Source: Welwitschia mirabilis
Lineage: Eukaryota > Gnetophyta > Gnetopsida > Welwitschiales
Assembly: GCA_051453625.1 (NCBI GenBank)
Contig: JBOZIK010000001.1
Coordinates: forward strand, 206,289,866 to 206,353,865
Length of the DNA: 64,000 bases
Direction: 5' to 3'
Shown one piece after another: positions 47,858 to 60,650 of this stretch. How positions within the stretch are numbered: position 1 is the stretch's first letter; every line of letters begins with the position of its first letter. Both the position numbers and the translations under genes were made by a program. The notes under the pieces are model-generated. The model was not told the origin of the DNA. It saw only the letters and a list, made by a program, of their open reading frames with translations, and searched no databases.

Positions 47858-49130
47858 TCTATTTCAATCTTCAAATAATGAGATTCCATTCTTGTCCTAC
47901 TAATGTAGTATCATTTAAATAAGTTAACTTCATATAATAAGTTAATTTCTTTTTTATTATATAATTGGTTGAGATTATTGATAATCATAATTAAATATTT
48001 TTCCTCTTAAGTGTTTCACTTTTAAATTTGAATCTTTAATTAATGAAATCAACCTTTTCATGGAATCACATAGAATACATTTTTATAAACTTTATAAATG
48101 CTAAAATCTAAGAGATTATAATCATAATATACAAATTGATAGATATCTTCTACCTTTAAAGGAATTAATATTGCCTCTAGAAAAATAATATCATACTAAC
48201 TTTCATGTTTTACCTCAAATTCTTCAAATATGAACTTTTTTTATAAAATTTGTCTATTTTCGTTTAGAAATTAGTTACTAGTTTAGAATCATGAATAACA
48301 CAACTTTGTAGAATAGTTAACTAAATAATTGTGTAAAAATGTTATATATGGACATCCAAATACAAATTTATCTTTTTTTAACATTTGTTTTTTAATTAAA
48401 AAAAGGATTTCATGCCTTTGGTGACCCTCTAAGTGATGCACTTATTTCATTTATTATTATTAAAGTATTTCACATTTAAGTATTTAGAAAAGGAACAATT
48501 TCAAGATGTTCATTTCCTATTTGAATAGAAAAATCAAAATCATGCATATTACAAACTAGAATTATGGTTTTTTTTTTAATGTTTATCTTTATTTCATGTT
48601 AATGGAAATATTTATCCAACGTATACAACATATGTTTCAAATGTTGTTTTATTTTCGAAATTAATGACACATAATCTAAGAAGAAAGAGGTTCATAGTAG
48701 AGTTTCCTACTTGTATGAAATGATAAAGGAGTTTTCATTTATCTAAGCCTCTAATTCATTAGTGAAAATTCCAAAAACATGTAAAAGAGAGATGGAAACA
48801 TCAGTTATTAACAATATGAATATAAAAAAAATACGTTTTTCAAAGAAATGTTATTTATGAGTTAGATATATTATTCTTTCTTACCAAAGTTTACTCTTGG
48901 GGATCAAATCATATGATTTGCATAAGTCTATGAATCAAATGAATGTCTTTTTATGTAGGTCTTTACCTTTATCAATAAGATTTTTTACAATGTAAAGATG
49001 ACCTACTATAGGTTAACTTTATTAAAAGTCTACATAAGATGTTGTTTAAAGTTTATTTTTCTTTACTTATCTACAAATATTTACTTTAAGGATAGATTAT
49101 AAGAGGTTTAAAAAAAGATTATTAATTATA
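47858..49130 (-). pseudogene. Non-LTR retrotransposon RT remnant (family B)
   Basis: Minus-strand translation near 48,900-48,960 gives KTFI.FIDLCKSYDLIPKSKLW, the LINE RT motif FIDF.KAFD.VPR..LW. Below it, a stretch near 48,750 fits the PLSP.LF box (SLFYMFLEFSL). The left end (47858-47904) matches 58332-58379 in another minus-strand copy, so both share a 3' portion. Boundaries are uncertain and the frame is destroyed. Confidence 0.5.
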
Positions 49131-50105
49131 ATAAATTGATAAATATTTTAATATGATTTGTTTTTCTTCTTAACATAAAACCTTGTTAAAGAACCAATAT
49201 TTATTTAATCCAAATTATGAAACATGGTTAAGCTTCTTCCACATTGTTCTAAATTAAGAAATCCCTCTCACTTTAGCATTTTTCATTGTAATCCTTTTGT
49301 ATTCGTTGTTAATTATTAAATCTAGGTTTTTTTATTGATTCATAATGTTTTCAAAAGAAGTTCTACTATATTGTTATCCTTAAAATCACTATGACAAAAT
49401 ATGTTTTAAGTGGATTAAGTAATTTCAATTTTATTTTTACGATAAATTATCTCTACTTAATGTAGATCAGAGAATTTAATTTTTAATTATTTTTTTAACA
49501 TCTAAGAACTATTCTTGCTTCTTTACATTCATCATTAAACCATTATTTTTTATTCATACTATGTTCCATAGATATGTATCAAGTATAAATCAACAAAATT
49601 TCTAAAATATTTGTAGATGAATCCAATCTTTTTAGATTTTGAGTTACATAAACATTAATTTTTAATGTTAAAAAGAATGAATATCAATTGAATTAATAAA
49701 AAGAATAAGTTCATGAAAGATATAATTAGATTTTAACTTACTTTAAAATATTAAAAGACTTACAATATTAGTAATTAAACACTTAATACTTCAACACCCT
49801 TAAGGGCTTATAAGAGTAAAAGTATTAACATGTAAAAACTGACATTACAATCAAGTTAAATAACCAATTTATCTTAATGAAAGATATTAATATAATTGAT
49901 TTTATCATAAAAACATTTCTTCTATTGATTTTCTATCTTAATTATGGACTTATCATTTGCTCATGACATTTTCAGGTTACTTATGCTAAATTGGAGGACA
50001 TGCTTAAAATTAATCATGAACTGGCCTAAAACATCTGCGCTACCAGCTAAGACTATTAGCAGTGCCAGAATCTTTAATAAAATATCTTGATTCTTATGTT
50101 TCTAT
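49131..50105. other. AT-rich DNA, no recognisable feature
   Basis: May hold the upstream endonuclease part of the minus-strand non-LTR element; not readable. Confidence 0.3.
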
Positions 50106-50109
50106 CCTC

Positions 50110-50960
50110 TCATGAAAATTTGTATTCAGTTTAGTTATGGGATTAACGTAATTCCACATCATAAGTAACTTGCATTCTTGACAACATGTGGCGATGATGA
50201 TGATAATGACACATCACAATGACATGTGGTATTACTGAGTAGGATGATGATGGAAAAACATGGAAATGACAGTGCTTAGCAGTAGTTGCAGCATCCAGGA
50301 GCCAAGTATTAGCTTTGTCATAAGAATATCTACCAAATATAAAAGATGACAAACCATCATATCTAAATGATCATCATTATGTAATTGCTCACCTAATGCT
50401 ACAAGCCAAAAGCTTGTAATCATCCTTGACTTCCATTCTTTCCTATAAAAGGACGTTAAGCCCTTTATTATATCATCGTTGGCTTTAGAGAAGTTTAGAA
50501 CCTTAAAGCATCAAGTTACGATGGCATTCTAAGCACCTCTATGGAAAGTGAGCTTGTCTTTAAGGATTGGTTAAGGAGTTATTCTAGCATCTTTCTTTCT
50601 TTGTTATAAACTATTCTTTTTTCTTTGCTTTTAATTTTAAATTATGAATCACTTTATATTTGAAATGCTTAGATACAACTTAGCTGTCAAGCTTTCTTTT
50701 ATTTGAGTAAGTTCTTTAATCATTTGGTCTAAGTTTTGATTTTATGGATTTTAAGTACATAGGATCTTTACCTTCCATTATTATTTTAAGGCTGTGAAAG
50801 ACCAAGTGACAATTGAGTTTACCATCACTCATATGGTGAATAAAAAAATACTTAATGGTTTTAACTGTGTTATAGAGAAAGCATTGGATAACATTAGAGT
50901 AAAGAATTGCTAGAAAACGAATCAGTGAAACCTTGGAGTTGGCTTGCTTCTTTCTTTTCC
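50110..50960 (+). repeat. LTR-like repeat, copy at 50.1 kb
   Basis: Relative of 31.48-32.40 kb (shared blocks described there). The TATA box TATAAAAGG is at 50444-50452 and is followed by AAGCCCTTTATTAT. No primer-binding site or internal coding region is adjacent, so a solo LTR or fragment is likely. Minus-strand ORFs inside are spurious. Confidence 0.5.
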
Positions 50961-51310
50961 CAAGTTAAAATTTCAAACACAAATCTGAAATCACCCTTTT
51001 CTCTTTTTTCCCTTTTATTGTAACTTGCACTTAAGTTAAATTTTAGGCAATTTATGAAAAACCTAACCTAGTTATCCTAGTGGAAATAATGATACTAAAT
51101 TTTTAACTTAGTTAAATCTAGTTTATTGTAAAACAACAAACAAAAAGCATTAGAGTTTGAACTTTTTTCATTCCTTTTAAAACTATAATATCCAATATAT
51201 TAATTTATCTAAGAAGATCTATGTCATTCAATTTACCTTTGATAATTCAAGAATCCTTAGTAGTCCTAATTAATAACTAAATTGATTCAAGACTAAATTT
51301 AGCATTAAAT

Positions 51311-51349
<39 letters not shown>

Positions 51350-53930
51350 TTTCTCCTAGCTAAAAGAAATTAGCAATTTCTACATCTAATTATTGAAATA
51401 TATAATTTTTAAAAGGTATTATTATTACATAGAGTAGTTTTTTTCAAAGAAAAAATATCATAAAAGATACATACAAAGCTACTTTTTATTACATAGTTTT
51501 AAAACAAATATATTTAGTATTCTCATCTATCATTTCAATTTCAATTTATTTATCTAAGTTTTTATGAATTATAATAGTCAAATATCCAAATGGATTATCC
51601 CATCCTTCCTTTATTTAATTATAAAAAGAAGTAACATTAAAACAAAAAACTAATAAACATGAATGTAATTCATTCTATTAAGTTTTTGAAATGTTAAAAA
51701 CATCAAACGTATCAAAGAAATATATGCATTTAAAACTAAAATATTTATCTATTAAAAATGCTAAAATGTTTATCTATAAAGAAATCCATAATATAAAGGC
51801 CAAATACCATATTTTGTTTAATCTTTAATACTTGTAATATATTTTACACTTGGAAAACAATGCTTTATCTAATTTTTTCCCCTTTTTTAAGGCTCCTTTA
51901 ATTATTCTAATTTTTTTCTCTTACTTGTGCATTTTTAACTTTAATAATGATAAGCTAAGGTCTACCTCCTTTATGGCCTATCATGTATGCCTTTAAGCTA
52001 GGCTATGTTTTAATGTGATAATTGTAAATTTTATTTAATTAAAATTGTATCATATCTTTTATAAATCACAACAATATGGGGGTTAAGAGTATTTTTCTTG
52101 TTTTTCTTCCTCTTGTTTTAGGGCTCTGAAAATAGCACTCATTTCAGAGCTTTGAAAATAGCATAACTTAACATATAAAACATTCTCTTAAGTAGTTTTA
52201 TTCTCATTATAAAAATCTTAAATATTTCATGATAATTAAATTTTTACATTTAACTCTTTCAATTTTTTAAAGAACCTCTTTGTGTTCATTCTCTATATGA
52301 TTTGATAAAAGTTTAGTTTATGTCTTCAATTCATTTTAATATTTATATCAATATTTTACATATAATGATGAATTTTAAATTTGAATCTTATAGTGACTTT
52401 ACCTTTTCTCAAGAGTATAACCATCATAAAAAGATTTAATTACATGTAGGATCTCATAGCATTCCATGCTAGGATATAAAGTAATCATGTACAACTTTAT
52501 ATATTTTTTGAATAGAAAAATTCACACATTAAAAAGAGCATGTTAAATTCAAAACATCTAATAAAAAGACATTGTAAAGGATAAATTGTAAAGTTAAAGT
52601 TGTAAAGAATTTCAAAGATCTGAACAAACAATTAAGAACATCTTATTTCATTTCTTTGTTACTTAAAAAGTTTATCTATATTTTATATCTACATTTCCAT
52701 AAGTAATTTGACATTAAATGATCTATATGATTTGTATGCCCCAACTTCACAAGGAGTAGAATTGCAAGACAGCACAAAAAGTATTTTTAAGTAAACTATA
52801 TTACTACTCCATTAGACCTAAGTTTCCTATGCTAATTTGAATACTAAAGTATCTCATTAGCTACACCAAAAATGTTAAGGAAATTATTTTCTATGAATTC
52901 ATTTTGCTTATTGTATTATTCAATAGATATTCATAATATTTGTCCTCACAGTATATATCGATTTAAGTTTTAAGATATGTTCCTCACTATTCTTCTTATA
53001 CCTTAAATTAAATTTCTATTGAAACAACAAGATACTCTTATAAAGCATGCTTGACATTTTGTGTATAATTTTTTTCCTTCTTGAATTAAAACATAGTTAA
53101 ATGGTAAAGAAAGTAATTAATATTTACTTATTTTTGCATAAACATGTTATTCTTGTTATGGAGAAATGGAAACATGATTTTGGTGTTAATGATCCTACAC
53201 ATGAGATTTTTTTTTTACATGATTAAACCTTCAAATCTTCCTCTCATTTTTGAACCTTTAAAATAAAAAATTGTTAGTATTATTAGTTATGTTCTTCATT
53301 CTAAAGACAAAATTGTTCTTGAAGATGTTTTCACATCATTTCTTATTGAGGTAAATCTAAAAACTTAAAATATAGTCATCACATTAAAGGATGGTTATAC
53401 AAAGTTTTTTTAATGTGTGATGTATTTTAATCTTTTAAATTATTGTAACTCTTATTTTTGTAAGGGTTGTATTCTTAATACATACCTAATTTTGAAGAGG
53501 AAATAAGAAATGAAAAATCAAAAGAAAAAGTTTTTATCTAAAGCCTTTAGTAGATGATTTTAGCTTGATTTTTTCCTCTAATCCCCTACTTATAGTTCAA
53601 ATAGTTAAATTTTATCTCAAATTCAATAGAATTATTCATGTCAGAAGTACAATACTCTAATAATTATATGTAAAGTTATTTTAAATTATTCAAGATAATC
53701 TATTATTTATTTATAAGGTTTTACTCTAATTGAGGTTTAAAAACGATATTGTTATACTAATTATTCTAGAAATAAAAAATAGAACGACACTTCTATTCAT
53801 CCTCTAAAGACATCACCATAAGTTGATAATCCTACTTCTAATTCTTTTTTTCCATTATCTTTAATTATGTATGTTTATTCATGTTTAACTATTAATTTGT
53901 TGAAGAATGATGGATTGTACCTCATTCCTT
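50961..53930. other. AT-rich DNA, possible LINE 5' part
   Basis: No confident feature apart from the TC/TA repeat at 51311-51350. A Cys-containing stretch near 53,440-53,490 (YCNSYFCKGCIL) could be a worn zinc knuckle of a LINE ORF1, placed correctly before the LINE endonuclease. Confidence 0.35.
51311..51350. repeat. (TC)n(TA)n compound microsatellite
   Basis: A run of about twelve TC units followed directly by about eight TA units. Confidence 0.95.
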
Positions 53931-53934
53931 CTCC

Positions 53935-56900
53935 TCATGATAATGTATGAGGCCTTATAGATAGACTTTGCAAGAAACATACTAGTTTATCTCTTTGTTT
54001 ATAGTTGCCTCTGTTGATTTTATTCTTCTTCAAGAAATTAAAAGTTCATCTTCTGATATGAATTTTTCCTAGAAATTTTTTATCCTTAATTAATTCGACA
54101 TTTAGCCTTCTCATTCAGAGAGGGAAGGAGATGCTAGTTTCATAATTTGTCCAAGTTAAAAGTAATCTCTTTAATTATATAATCAATATCATCTACCTTT
54201 ATTTTTGATTTGGTAGTTTTCGAATTTTCTTCACTTATGATCCAAATGACTCTAATGATGAATGCCCTTTATGTTAAAGTTATTTTCCAAATTACTTAAT
54301 ATTCCTTAGATTTTTGAAAAATAGTTTAAAATGTTGCAATCTCTAAAAGATAAATTAGGTTAATTTTTCCATTCCTCAAAAGCTTTAGAATTTTAATGTT
54401 AGATGACTTTCATGGAGTAATTTTGTTGAGTTAATAAAGGTTTGTAATTTAATTTTAATCATGCTAAATTTTACTTAAGGTTGTTACAAGTCTTCTTTTA
54501 CTCACATTCTAAGTAGGTTTTTTTTAATTTTTCCTTGAATTCTTTTTTGTTTCCCAATGCCTTTTTATCTAATCATTCTCTAATTTTCTTGGATGTTAAA
54601 TTTTTTATATAAGTAATTGCTCTAAAAGATAATCCTCTTTTAATTGTATTATTAAATTTTTTACTTAGAAAGAAGAAAACTATTAGTCCAAATTTTATGA
54701 AATGAAAATGTCATCTTGCTTACTCTTATGATTAGTTAGCTTAGTGACGAAGCACTACATCAAAACTTAGAAATTATGCTTATGATCTCCAAAACTAATT
54801 GTCTAGAGCTAGTCATCATGATCATCAACGTATTTATTCTATGATTGACTCTCTGTCTTATTAAATTTAAAAGGATTTACCAAATGTTCAAACTCAAGCA
54901 TTATTAGCTTACGCTAGAAAGAATTTACAAGCCTGAGAAATTTACTTTTATTCAAGTGATTGTTATTAAAGATATATTAACTTGGTTGTTCATTTAAAAT
55001 GATAATTGCAAAGCATTTTTTTTTAATTTTTAAAATCAAATCCTAGTCAAACTTAGATTCTATCTCATCCATTTATTAATAATGATTTGGTTTGTAAGGG
55101 AGAGATTACTTTGAATTTTGTTGTAGATTATTTTGTAGCTATCTTTAAGTTAGATGTTCATCCCAACTTACTTCATCGAAACACAACTTTTATTTGTAGT
55201 AAAATAAATCTAGCTCATAGGTATCTTTTACAAAAGAATATTATCTTTATTGAAGTGAAAGAAGAATGTTTTGCTCTATCTACTAAAAAATATTTGGTTT
55301 TAATGGTTTTTCAACTCAATTTTATAAAGATCACTAACATGTAATAGGATAAAACTACTCACATGTCATTCAAGAATCCATTTACTAAGTCTCTTTGGAA
55401 GCTTGTATTAATCAAGAAGTTATTGACCTTGTTTTAAAATCCATAGATCCTTAACTTACCAATAACTGATGCCCAATCATCTTGCTTAATGTTTCATACA
55501 AACTTTTAACCAAATGTTTATCTTCTAGATTGAAACTTGTTTTACATAATATTATTTACAATGTACAGTTTGTTTTATTAAAGGGACATGATTGTTATAC
55601 AAGAGGGAATGTAATGGGGAAAGAGATTTTTGTCAAGATGTGAGCTTTGTCAAGGTTGATTATGTAAAGGAATATCATATAGTTTAGTGAATTTTTATTT
55701 TTAAATACATGAAAAAGCTAGGATTTGATTAGAAATTTCTTCATCTTATTACTTATTTATTTGAATATGTTAATGCATGTTTTACAACTAAAAATGATAT
55801 TTTAAAGGCTTTTAATATTGAATGTTCAAATTTACTAAGACATTTATTAGCACGTTATCTATTTATTTTAGTAGCTAATTTTTCACACCATATAATTCAC
55901 ATAGATTAACAATCCCGCCTAATTTAGGGTGTTTGAATTTATAATGATCTTAAACAACTTATTAATATGCATTTTTGACATGATCGTTTTTTTCTTCTTT
56001 TGTTTTTAACAATGATAAATCAATGATCTCACATCCATCTATCAAATAGATCAATATTACATGCTATTAGGATCTAAAATAAATTAGTAGAATTTTTTTT
56101 TTTTGCTTTATTTGGTAAGTATGAATGGCTTTCTATTGGATCTTAGTTATTTATTCACCTTATAGAGGTTTTAAGAGCTTTAAAAATTTCTTTTTTGTTT
56201 GTTAGAACTCCCAATGATCTTTGAAAATGGACTTTTGATAAAATTCACAAGAAGGTAGATAATTGAATATCTAAGAATCTTTCACTTGTATATAAATGCA
56301 TGGTCTATAAATCTATTCTAGCTTCTAGTCATGCTTATTATTCTTCTTTTTCAACTCCTTCTCAGCAAGCTTATAAGAAGCTTGAAGCTATTTTAAGAAG
56401 TTATGCATGGTAAGCACCTAGAAAAAGGGAAAAAGTAAAAGAGGGAAAAAAATGGATTGACTAAAGTGGCCTTGATTATTTGTGGTCTTCCAAAAAAATA
56501 TGGGTGGACTTAGTTTCATAGATTTTTCAAATCAGATTCATGTTTTATGTAGGACATGGATTTATCAAGTAGTTAATAGATCTCATTTTATTAAATCTTT
56601 AATACTAAATAGATTAACTAATGTGTTTTCCAAAAACAAATGTATTTGGGAAGGTATACATCTTATGAATTAGAGAACCATTCTGTGTAAAATCAAAATA
56701 GGATGTTATCATGTTTTTGAAAGAATCTAAAATGCATGGAAATCATTCACATTTTATAAATTAACATGGTATTATATTTCCTCCATTAATGCTTTAATAA
56801 TTAAAGCCATGATGGCTTCCCTTGTTCAATGGTCCACTAGTATGTTGTTTTCCAAAGTTTAACTCTTAAGGTGGCTTTAAAAGGCTTCTTTTCTTTTAAC

Positions 56901-57690
56901 TATATTCATTCTTAGGGGTAATATATTCAATGGTTAGAGTTTCAAACATTATATGGCTCATTGACAGTAAATGTGCCTGGCTTATTTTAAGCTACATGAT
57001 TTTTGGGAACATGATCTTTAGCTAATTAATAATGGAGTATTCATAGGGGATTATCTTAACTAGGTACGTGAAATTAGGCAGGCAAATCATATATATTACC
57101 CTTTGAAATTAAACATTTTTGTGACCTTCTCTTATCTACCTACCTTGTTTCTTCTGAGTGTAATAGGTGATGGAATTTGAATGATTCAAAACATATTGAA
57201 ATTTTCTTTTATTAAACTTGAAAACTACATATTTGAAAATTTTGTTTCATTGAAATAGAAAACTACTCGCTATTCCTAAAGAGAAGCATTTTCTTTACTA
57301 CTTATTACTTGATGGGATTTCCTTAGAACTTTCTCTGCTTCATCTGGGATTTACTTTAGTAACTTATCCCTCTTGTAATTTAGATAAATGTTATTTTCCA
57401 TATTTTTTATGAATGCAAATACTGATGTTCTATTTGTTTAAGAGTTTCTAACTTCTAAGGTTATAATCCACACTGAAAATAGATTTTATTTGGTTATGCA
57501 TTTGTTTGACCTCCTCCTTAGCGTTTTTTTATGGAAATGCATTTCATCTATTATTTTGTATCAAATGTGGAAAAAATCATTATAATCTAGTTTTCCATTC
57601 AAAAAAATGCTCATATAGATTTTTTTTAAGCTCGAAAGGCTTATATCATTCATCATGTTATATTTTAATATTAGTTCTTTCTATATTCTA
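53935..57690 (+). mobile_element. L1-type LINE, ORF2 remnant
   Basis: The domain order of plant L1 ORF2 is visible through many stops. The endonuclease start NV.GLID (Arg codon CGA now TGA) is near 53,945, and FILLQEIK (the catalytic Glu region) is near 54,020-54,042. An FTW-like and LSR-like end of the endonuclease lies near 54,460-54,520. RT follows from about 55,090, with PIILLNVSYKLLTKCLSSRL at 55,472. GGLSFIDFSNQIHVL is near 56,500, and a zf-RVT-like end lies near 57,240-57,420 (IPKEKHFLYYLLLDGI, a Cys/His tail). No poly(A) tail or target duplication was identified. Confidence 0.7.
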
Positions 57691-58255
57691 ACCTCTCAGC
57701 CTTTTTAAGCTTTTTTCCCCTTTTTTTTCCTTTTTGTCTAAATATTTTATTTATCTTAAATTTAAATTTAACTTTATTGATATTAATATAAAATTTTTAT
57801 TTGGTATATAATATCTCCTCCCCCAAAATAATTAGTGATTATACGTTATTTAAAAGTATAGTCACTATGACTACTTAAATTATTGGTTTAGTTTGCCTAT
57901 TACTTTGTAAAGTACAACATCCAAAAGTTCGCACCCATGACATTCTAAATGGAGGACAAATGTCCCCAAATTATATTAATACATTATTAATAAGCCTCAT
58001 ATAACAAAACTTAATTTCAAGCTAAGATGTGGTAAATGAAATTGAAACTAAAATCAAAACTAAAATTAAAATTTTATTATATTTATGGAACCTAAGAACC
58101 TATTAGATCGTTAAAACGTACATGCTATGAGATTTGAAAACATTATCAACAAAGTTATCGAGTTTTCTTAGTACAATTTGAAATAACTCAATTAGATTCC
58201 TAATTGTAATGTGTTAGTGGTATCTTACGTGCTTAAGTGTAGGACACTATAAGAA
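57691..58255. other. AT-rich DNA, no recognisable feature
   Basis: A pyrimidine-rich stretch near 57,700-57,740 follows the LINE. Otherwise nothing is readable. Confidence 0.4.
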
Positions 58256-58975
58256 AATGTGTCATCTTTGATAATATTTTAGTTGTACAATTAGTAAGTT
58301 TTTTTAATTTCTAAGTAATCTTAATTAATTTCCCTATTTCAACTCTCAAATAATGAGATCTTGTTCTTACTCCACTAAGTGCACACTACACATGTTGAGG
58401 AATAATAAGTGTTAGATGGTTTGCCTTTATATTGAAACCTCCTTTGATGTTGTTCAAGTAGAAAAGTTTATTTCCTTTTGTGCTATCCCAAATATTCTAA
58501 AGCATCTTTTGTTTCATAATCTTGCAAACCTATTTAGGATCACAACAGAAAATGTGCTCTTAAATATTCCATTTATTGAGTTGCAAAACTCTATCATGAA
58601 ACCATTGTTTGTCTTGGATTACCAACATCACTCTTTTTGCGTATTTGTCTATTATGATTGCAAAAAGATTTATGAGTGTCTGCTAGAAAATGGCACATTG
58701 CTTTAACTTCTAACCACTCATCTCTACTTTAAGTAGCATATCATATTATTTGTCTTTTCACTTTGAATTCCCGTTTCTTCTATTTTTTGTAGTATTTATT
58801 TGATAGACCAGGACCCCAAACAACACACCCATAAAGAATAGTTGGTTGGACAACAGTATGATAGAGTTGCTTTCAAAATTTTTAAGCTAAATTAGTTTCC
58901 TTCTTACATTTTCCTTCCAAGGCAAACAAGGCTTTCACTCCACTTGTAATTCTTTCATAAATACATTTGTCCTAA
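58256..58975 (-). pseudogene. Non-LTR retrotransposon RT C-terminal remnant (family B)
   Basis: Minus-strand translation at 58806-58865 gives YHTVVQPTILYGCVVWGPG, the conserved end of many LINE RTs (VLP.LLYG.E.WG). The following sequence fits RDEWLEVKAMCHFLADTH. It shares its left part with 47858-47904. The plus-strand ATG frame here (58416-58706) is a shadow. Confidence 0.6.
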
Positions 58976-58979
58976 TAAT

Positions 58980-59315
58980 AATTATATAAGCATTCTAGGC
59001 TAAAGTATTTATAAAAGAAAATTATATCAACAACTCATTTCTTATAGCAAAATTATATTCATTATTGTGTGCAACACACATAATACTATAAATCAATAAT
59101 ATCCTAAAATACACTAAAAATTTCACATACTTTTAATGTGCTATTAAACTATCACCTTAAAACATCAAATTCCAATGACGTTAAAACTGAAAGCCCCAAC
59201 TTAAAATAAGTTTAAAAAGGGAGACACATTGTCGGGGGAAGGGGAAAGGAGGGAAGAGTGGTGAGTAATGAGACCGCTAACAATAATAAAGGAAAACATT
59301 TAAGAAAATGATTCG
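58980..59315. other. Transition from repeat DNA to the gene region
   Basis: Up to about 59,200 the DNA is as AT-rich as the rest. From 59,225 G-rich sequence appears (TCGGGGGAAGGGGAAAGG) and CpGs become frequent. Confidence 0.5.
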
Positions 59316-59316
59316 C

Positions 59317-59328
59317 GATATATATATG
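59317..59328 (+). promoter_or_regulatory. Candidate TATA box of the AP2 gene
   Basis: GATATATATATG, just inside the composition change. It is the best TATA candidate upstream of the leader and would place the transcript start near 59,350. That leaves about 1.6 kb to the start codon, so an alternative start further downstream is possible. Confidence 0.3.
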
Positions 59329-59893
59329 TGGATAGGGAAGGAAAAGCACAAAACGGAGTTGGATGATATCATTTAATGGAAAGGCGATTACAAAGATTTT
59401 TCAGAGAAAAAATAAAGAAGAGTTTGCTAGATGAAGACTGGTACGACCGGCCAGACGCAGAGGAAAACGTGGAAGCGCCAACGCCACAGAAGAGACTGGT
59501 ATAGTCGTATGTATCGTCCGCTTTTCTTAACGTTTTGCCAAGGCTTTTCTGATCTCATCAAAGTAAACATGTTAGGAATTGCTTTCCGACGGTCACTTTC
59601 TTTCTCCCACGTTTCCAATAGACTTGCTTGCTTGTTAACGTTATATATTATTAGACAGATATTATCTGTTTACGCATCTGATCGCTTCTCCTCTCTAGTT
59701 TTCGTTTTCATTTCTGCGTTTTCACGGCTTTCTCAGACACAGGTAGTGTTTTCTCGGCCTTTCTCGTGAATTGCGTGAGATCTTATATGTGAATGCCTGC
59801 CGTCATTGTTTCATCTTCCTCGCTATCAAAGTCCTTGAAATTTTGTACTTTTAGGTTCTTCCTGCGTATGAAGGAGTAATGAGGAATAAACAA

Positions 59894-59910
59894 TCTCTCT
59901 TTCTCTCTCT
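59894..59910 (+). promoter_or_regulatory. CT-rich (GAGA-type) element
   Basis: TCTCTCTTTCTCTCTCT in the leader or first intron. In plants such GA/CT tracts are bound by BPC factors. With the telobox at 60642 it makes a Polycomb-recruiting combination possible. Confidence 0.35.
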
Positions 59911-60641
59911 AAATAAAATTAATGAAGCTTTTATTCGACGCATTTCTTTTCTGTTTTTTCAGGACTGAGGATTGTCTGGCTTTGAAGTGTGAGACTTGCT
60001 CTGGAATTTGTGTGAGTTTTTTAAAGTTCAATGGATATAAGGTTCTGTGTTCCTTCTTCTTCCTAACTAATGAAACTACAAATGAAGGAGCGATAATGGT
60101 CTCTCTTTGTGAAATTAAATGAAGCGTTTACTGGATAGATTTCGGCGCTTCGTTTCTCAATTCGCATTGCAATGATATTGTGTAGCTTAGAAGATTGAGA
60201 TCCTCTTTAGTATTTGTGAGAAGTCTTAGAAGTCGAACGGTATATGATGTTTTCATTTGCTTTGCATGCCTAAACGATCACGCGGTAAGTGAGGTTCGTA
60301 ATTCGCGTCGCAATGGGAGTTTGTTGCTTCCATGTTCAAGATCCTTTCTTGTATTTCTATCTTAAGGATTTCTGATTTAGACGATACTGTTTCGTACCTA
60401 CATAACCTTGTGAAGCTTCCAATACAGCGAAATCTTGCCACTCTTTCGATGTCAAGAAGCGTTAGCAAGGAGAAGGTCGACTGGCGGCTTTTGTTTTTAG
60501 TTAGTGATCAAAGATAAAACGATTTGTTCGTGGCCATAAAGAGGTTCCTGTAGAAACTGGTATGTCATGGAAGGTTTTCTTGTTTTCACCCATGCGGATC
60601 TCGAATAACGAACACTTTCTTTTCCCTTTTGTATTTCCCAA

Positions 60642-60650
60642 AAACCCTAA
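60642..60650 (+). promoter_or_regulatory. Telobox AAACCCTAA
   Basis: Exact plant telobox near the end of the candidate leader intron. Teloboxes are bound by TRB and zinc-finger proteins and are linked to PRC2 recruitment at developmental genes. Confidence 0.4.

Noticed and set aside
50143-50423. Overlapping minus-strand frames of 69 and 63 residues
   Set aside because: They lie in the LTR-like repeat and owe their His-rich look to GATGAT-type simple sequence.
58416-58706. 96-residue plus-strand frame
   Set aside because: It is opposite the minus-strand LINE RT end, which gives recognisable motifs; this frame gives none.
1-59200. A novel host multi-gene system in the long left part
   Set aside because: Everything readable there belongs to LTR or non-LTR retrotransposons; no second host gene or operon-like group was found.
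59431-59769. 112-residue ATG frame upstream of the AP2 gene
   Set aside because: It crosses the likely transcript start and leader, has no domain, and is overlapped by an equally open antisense frame; higher GC alone lengthens frames here.
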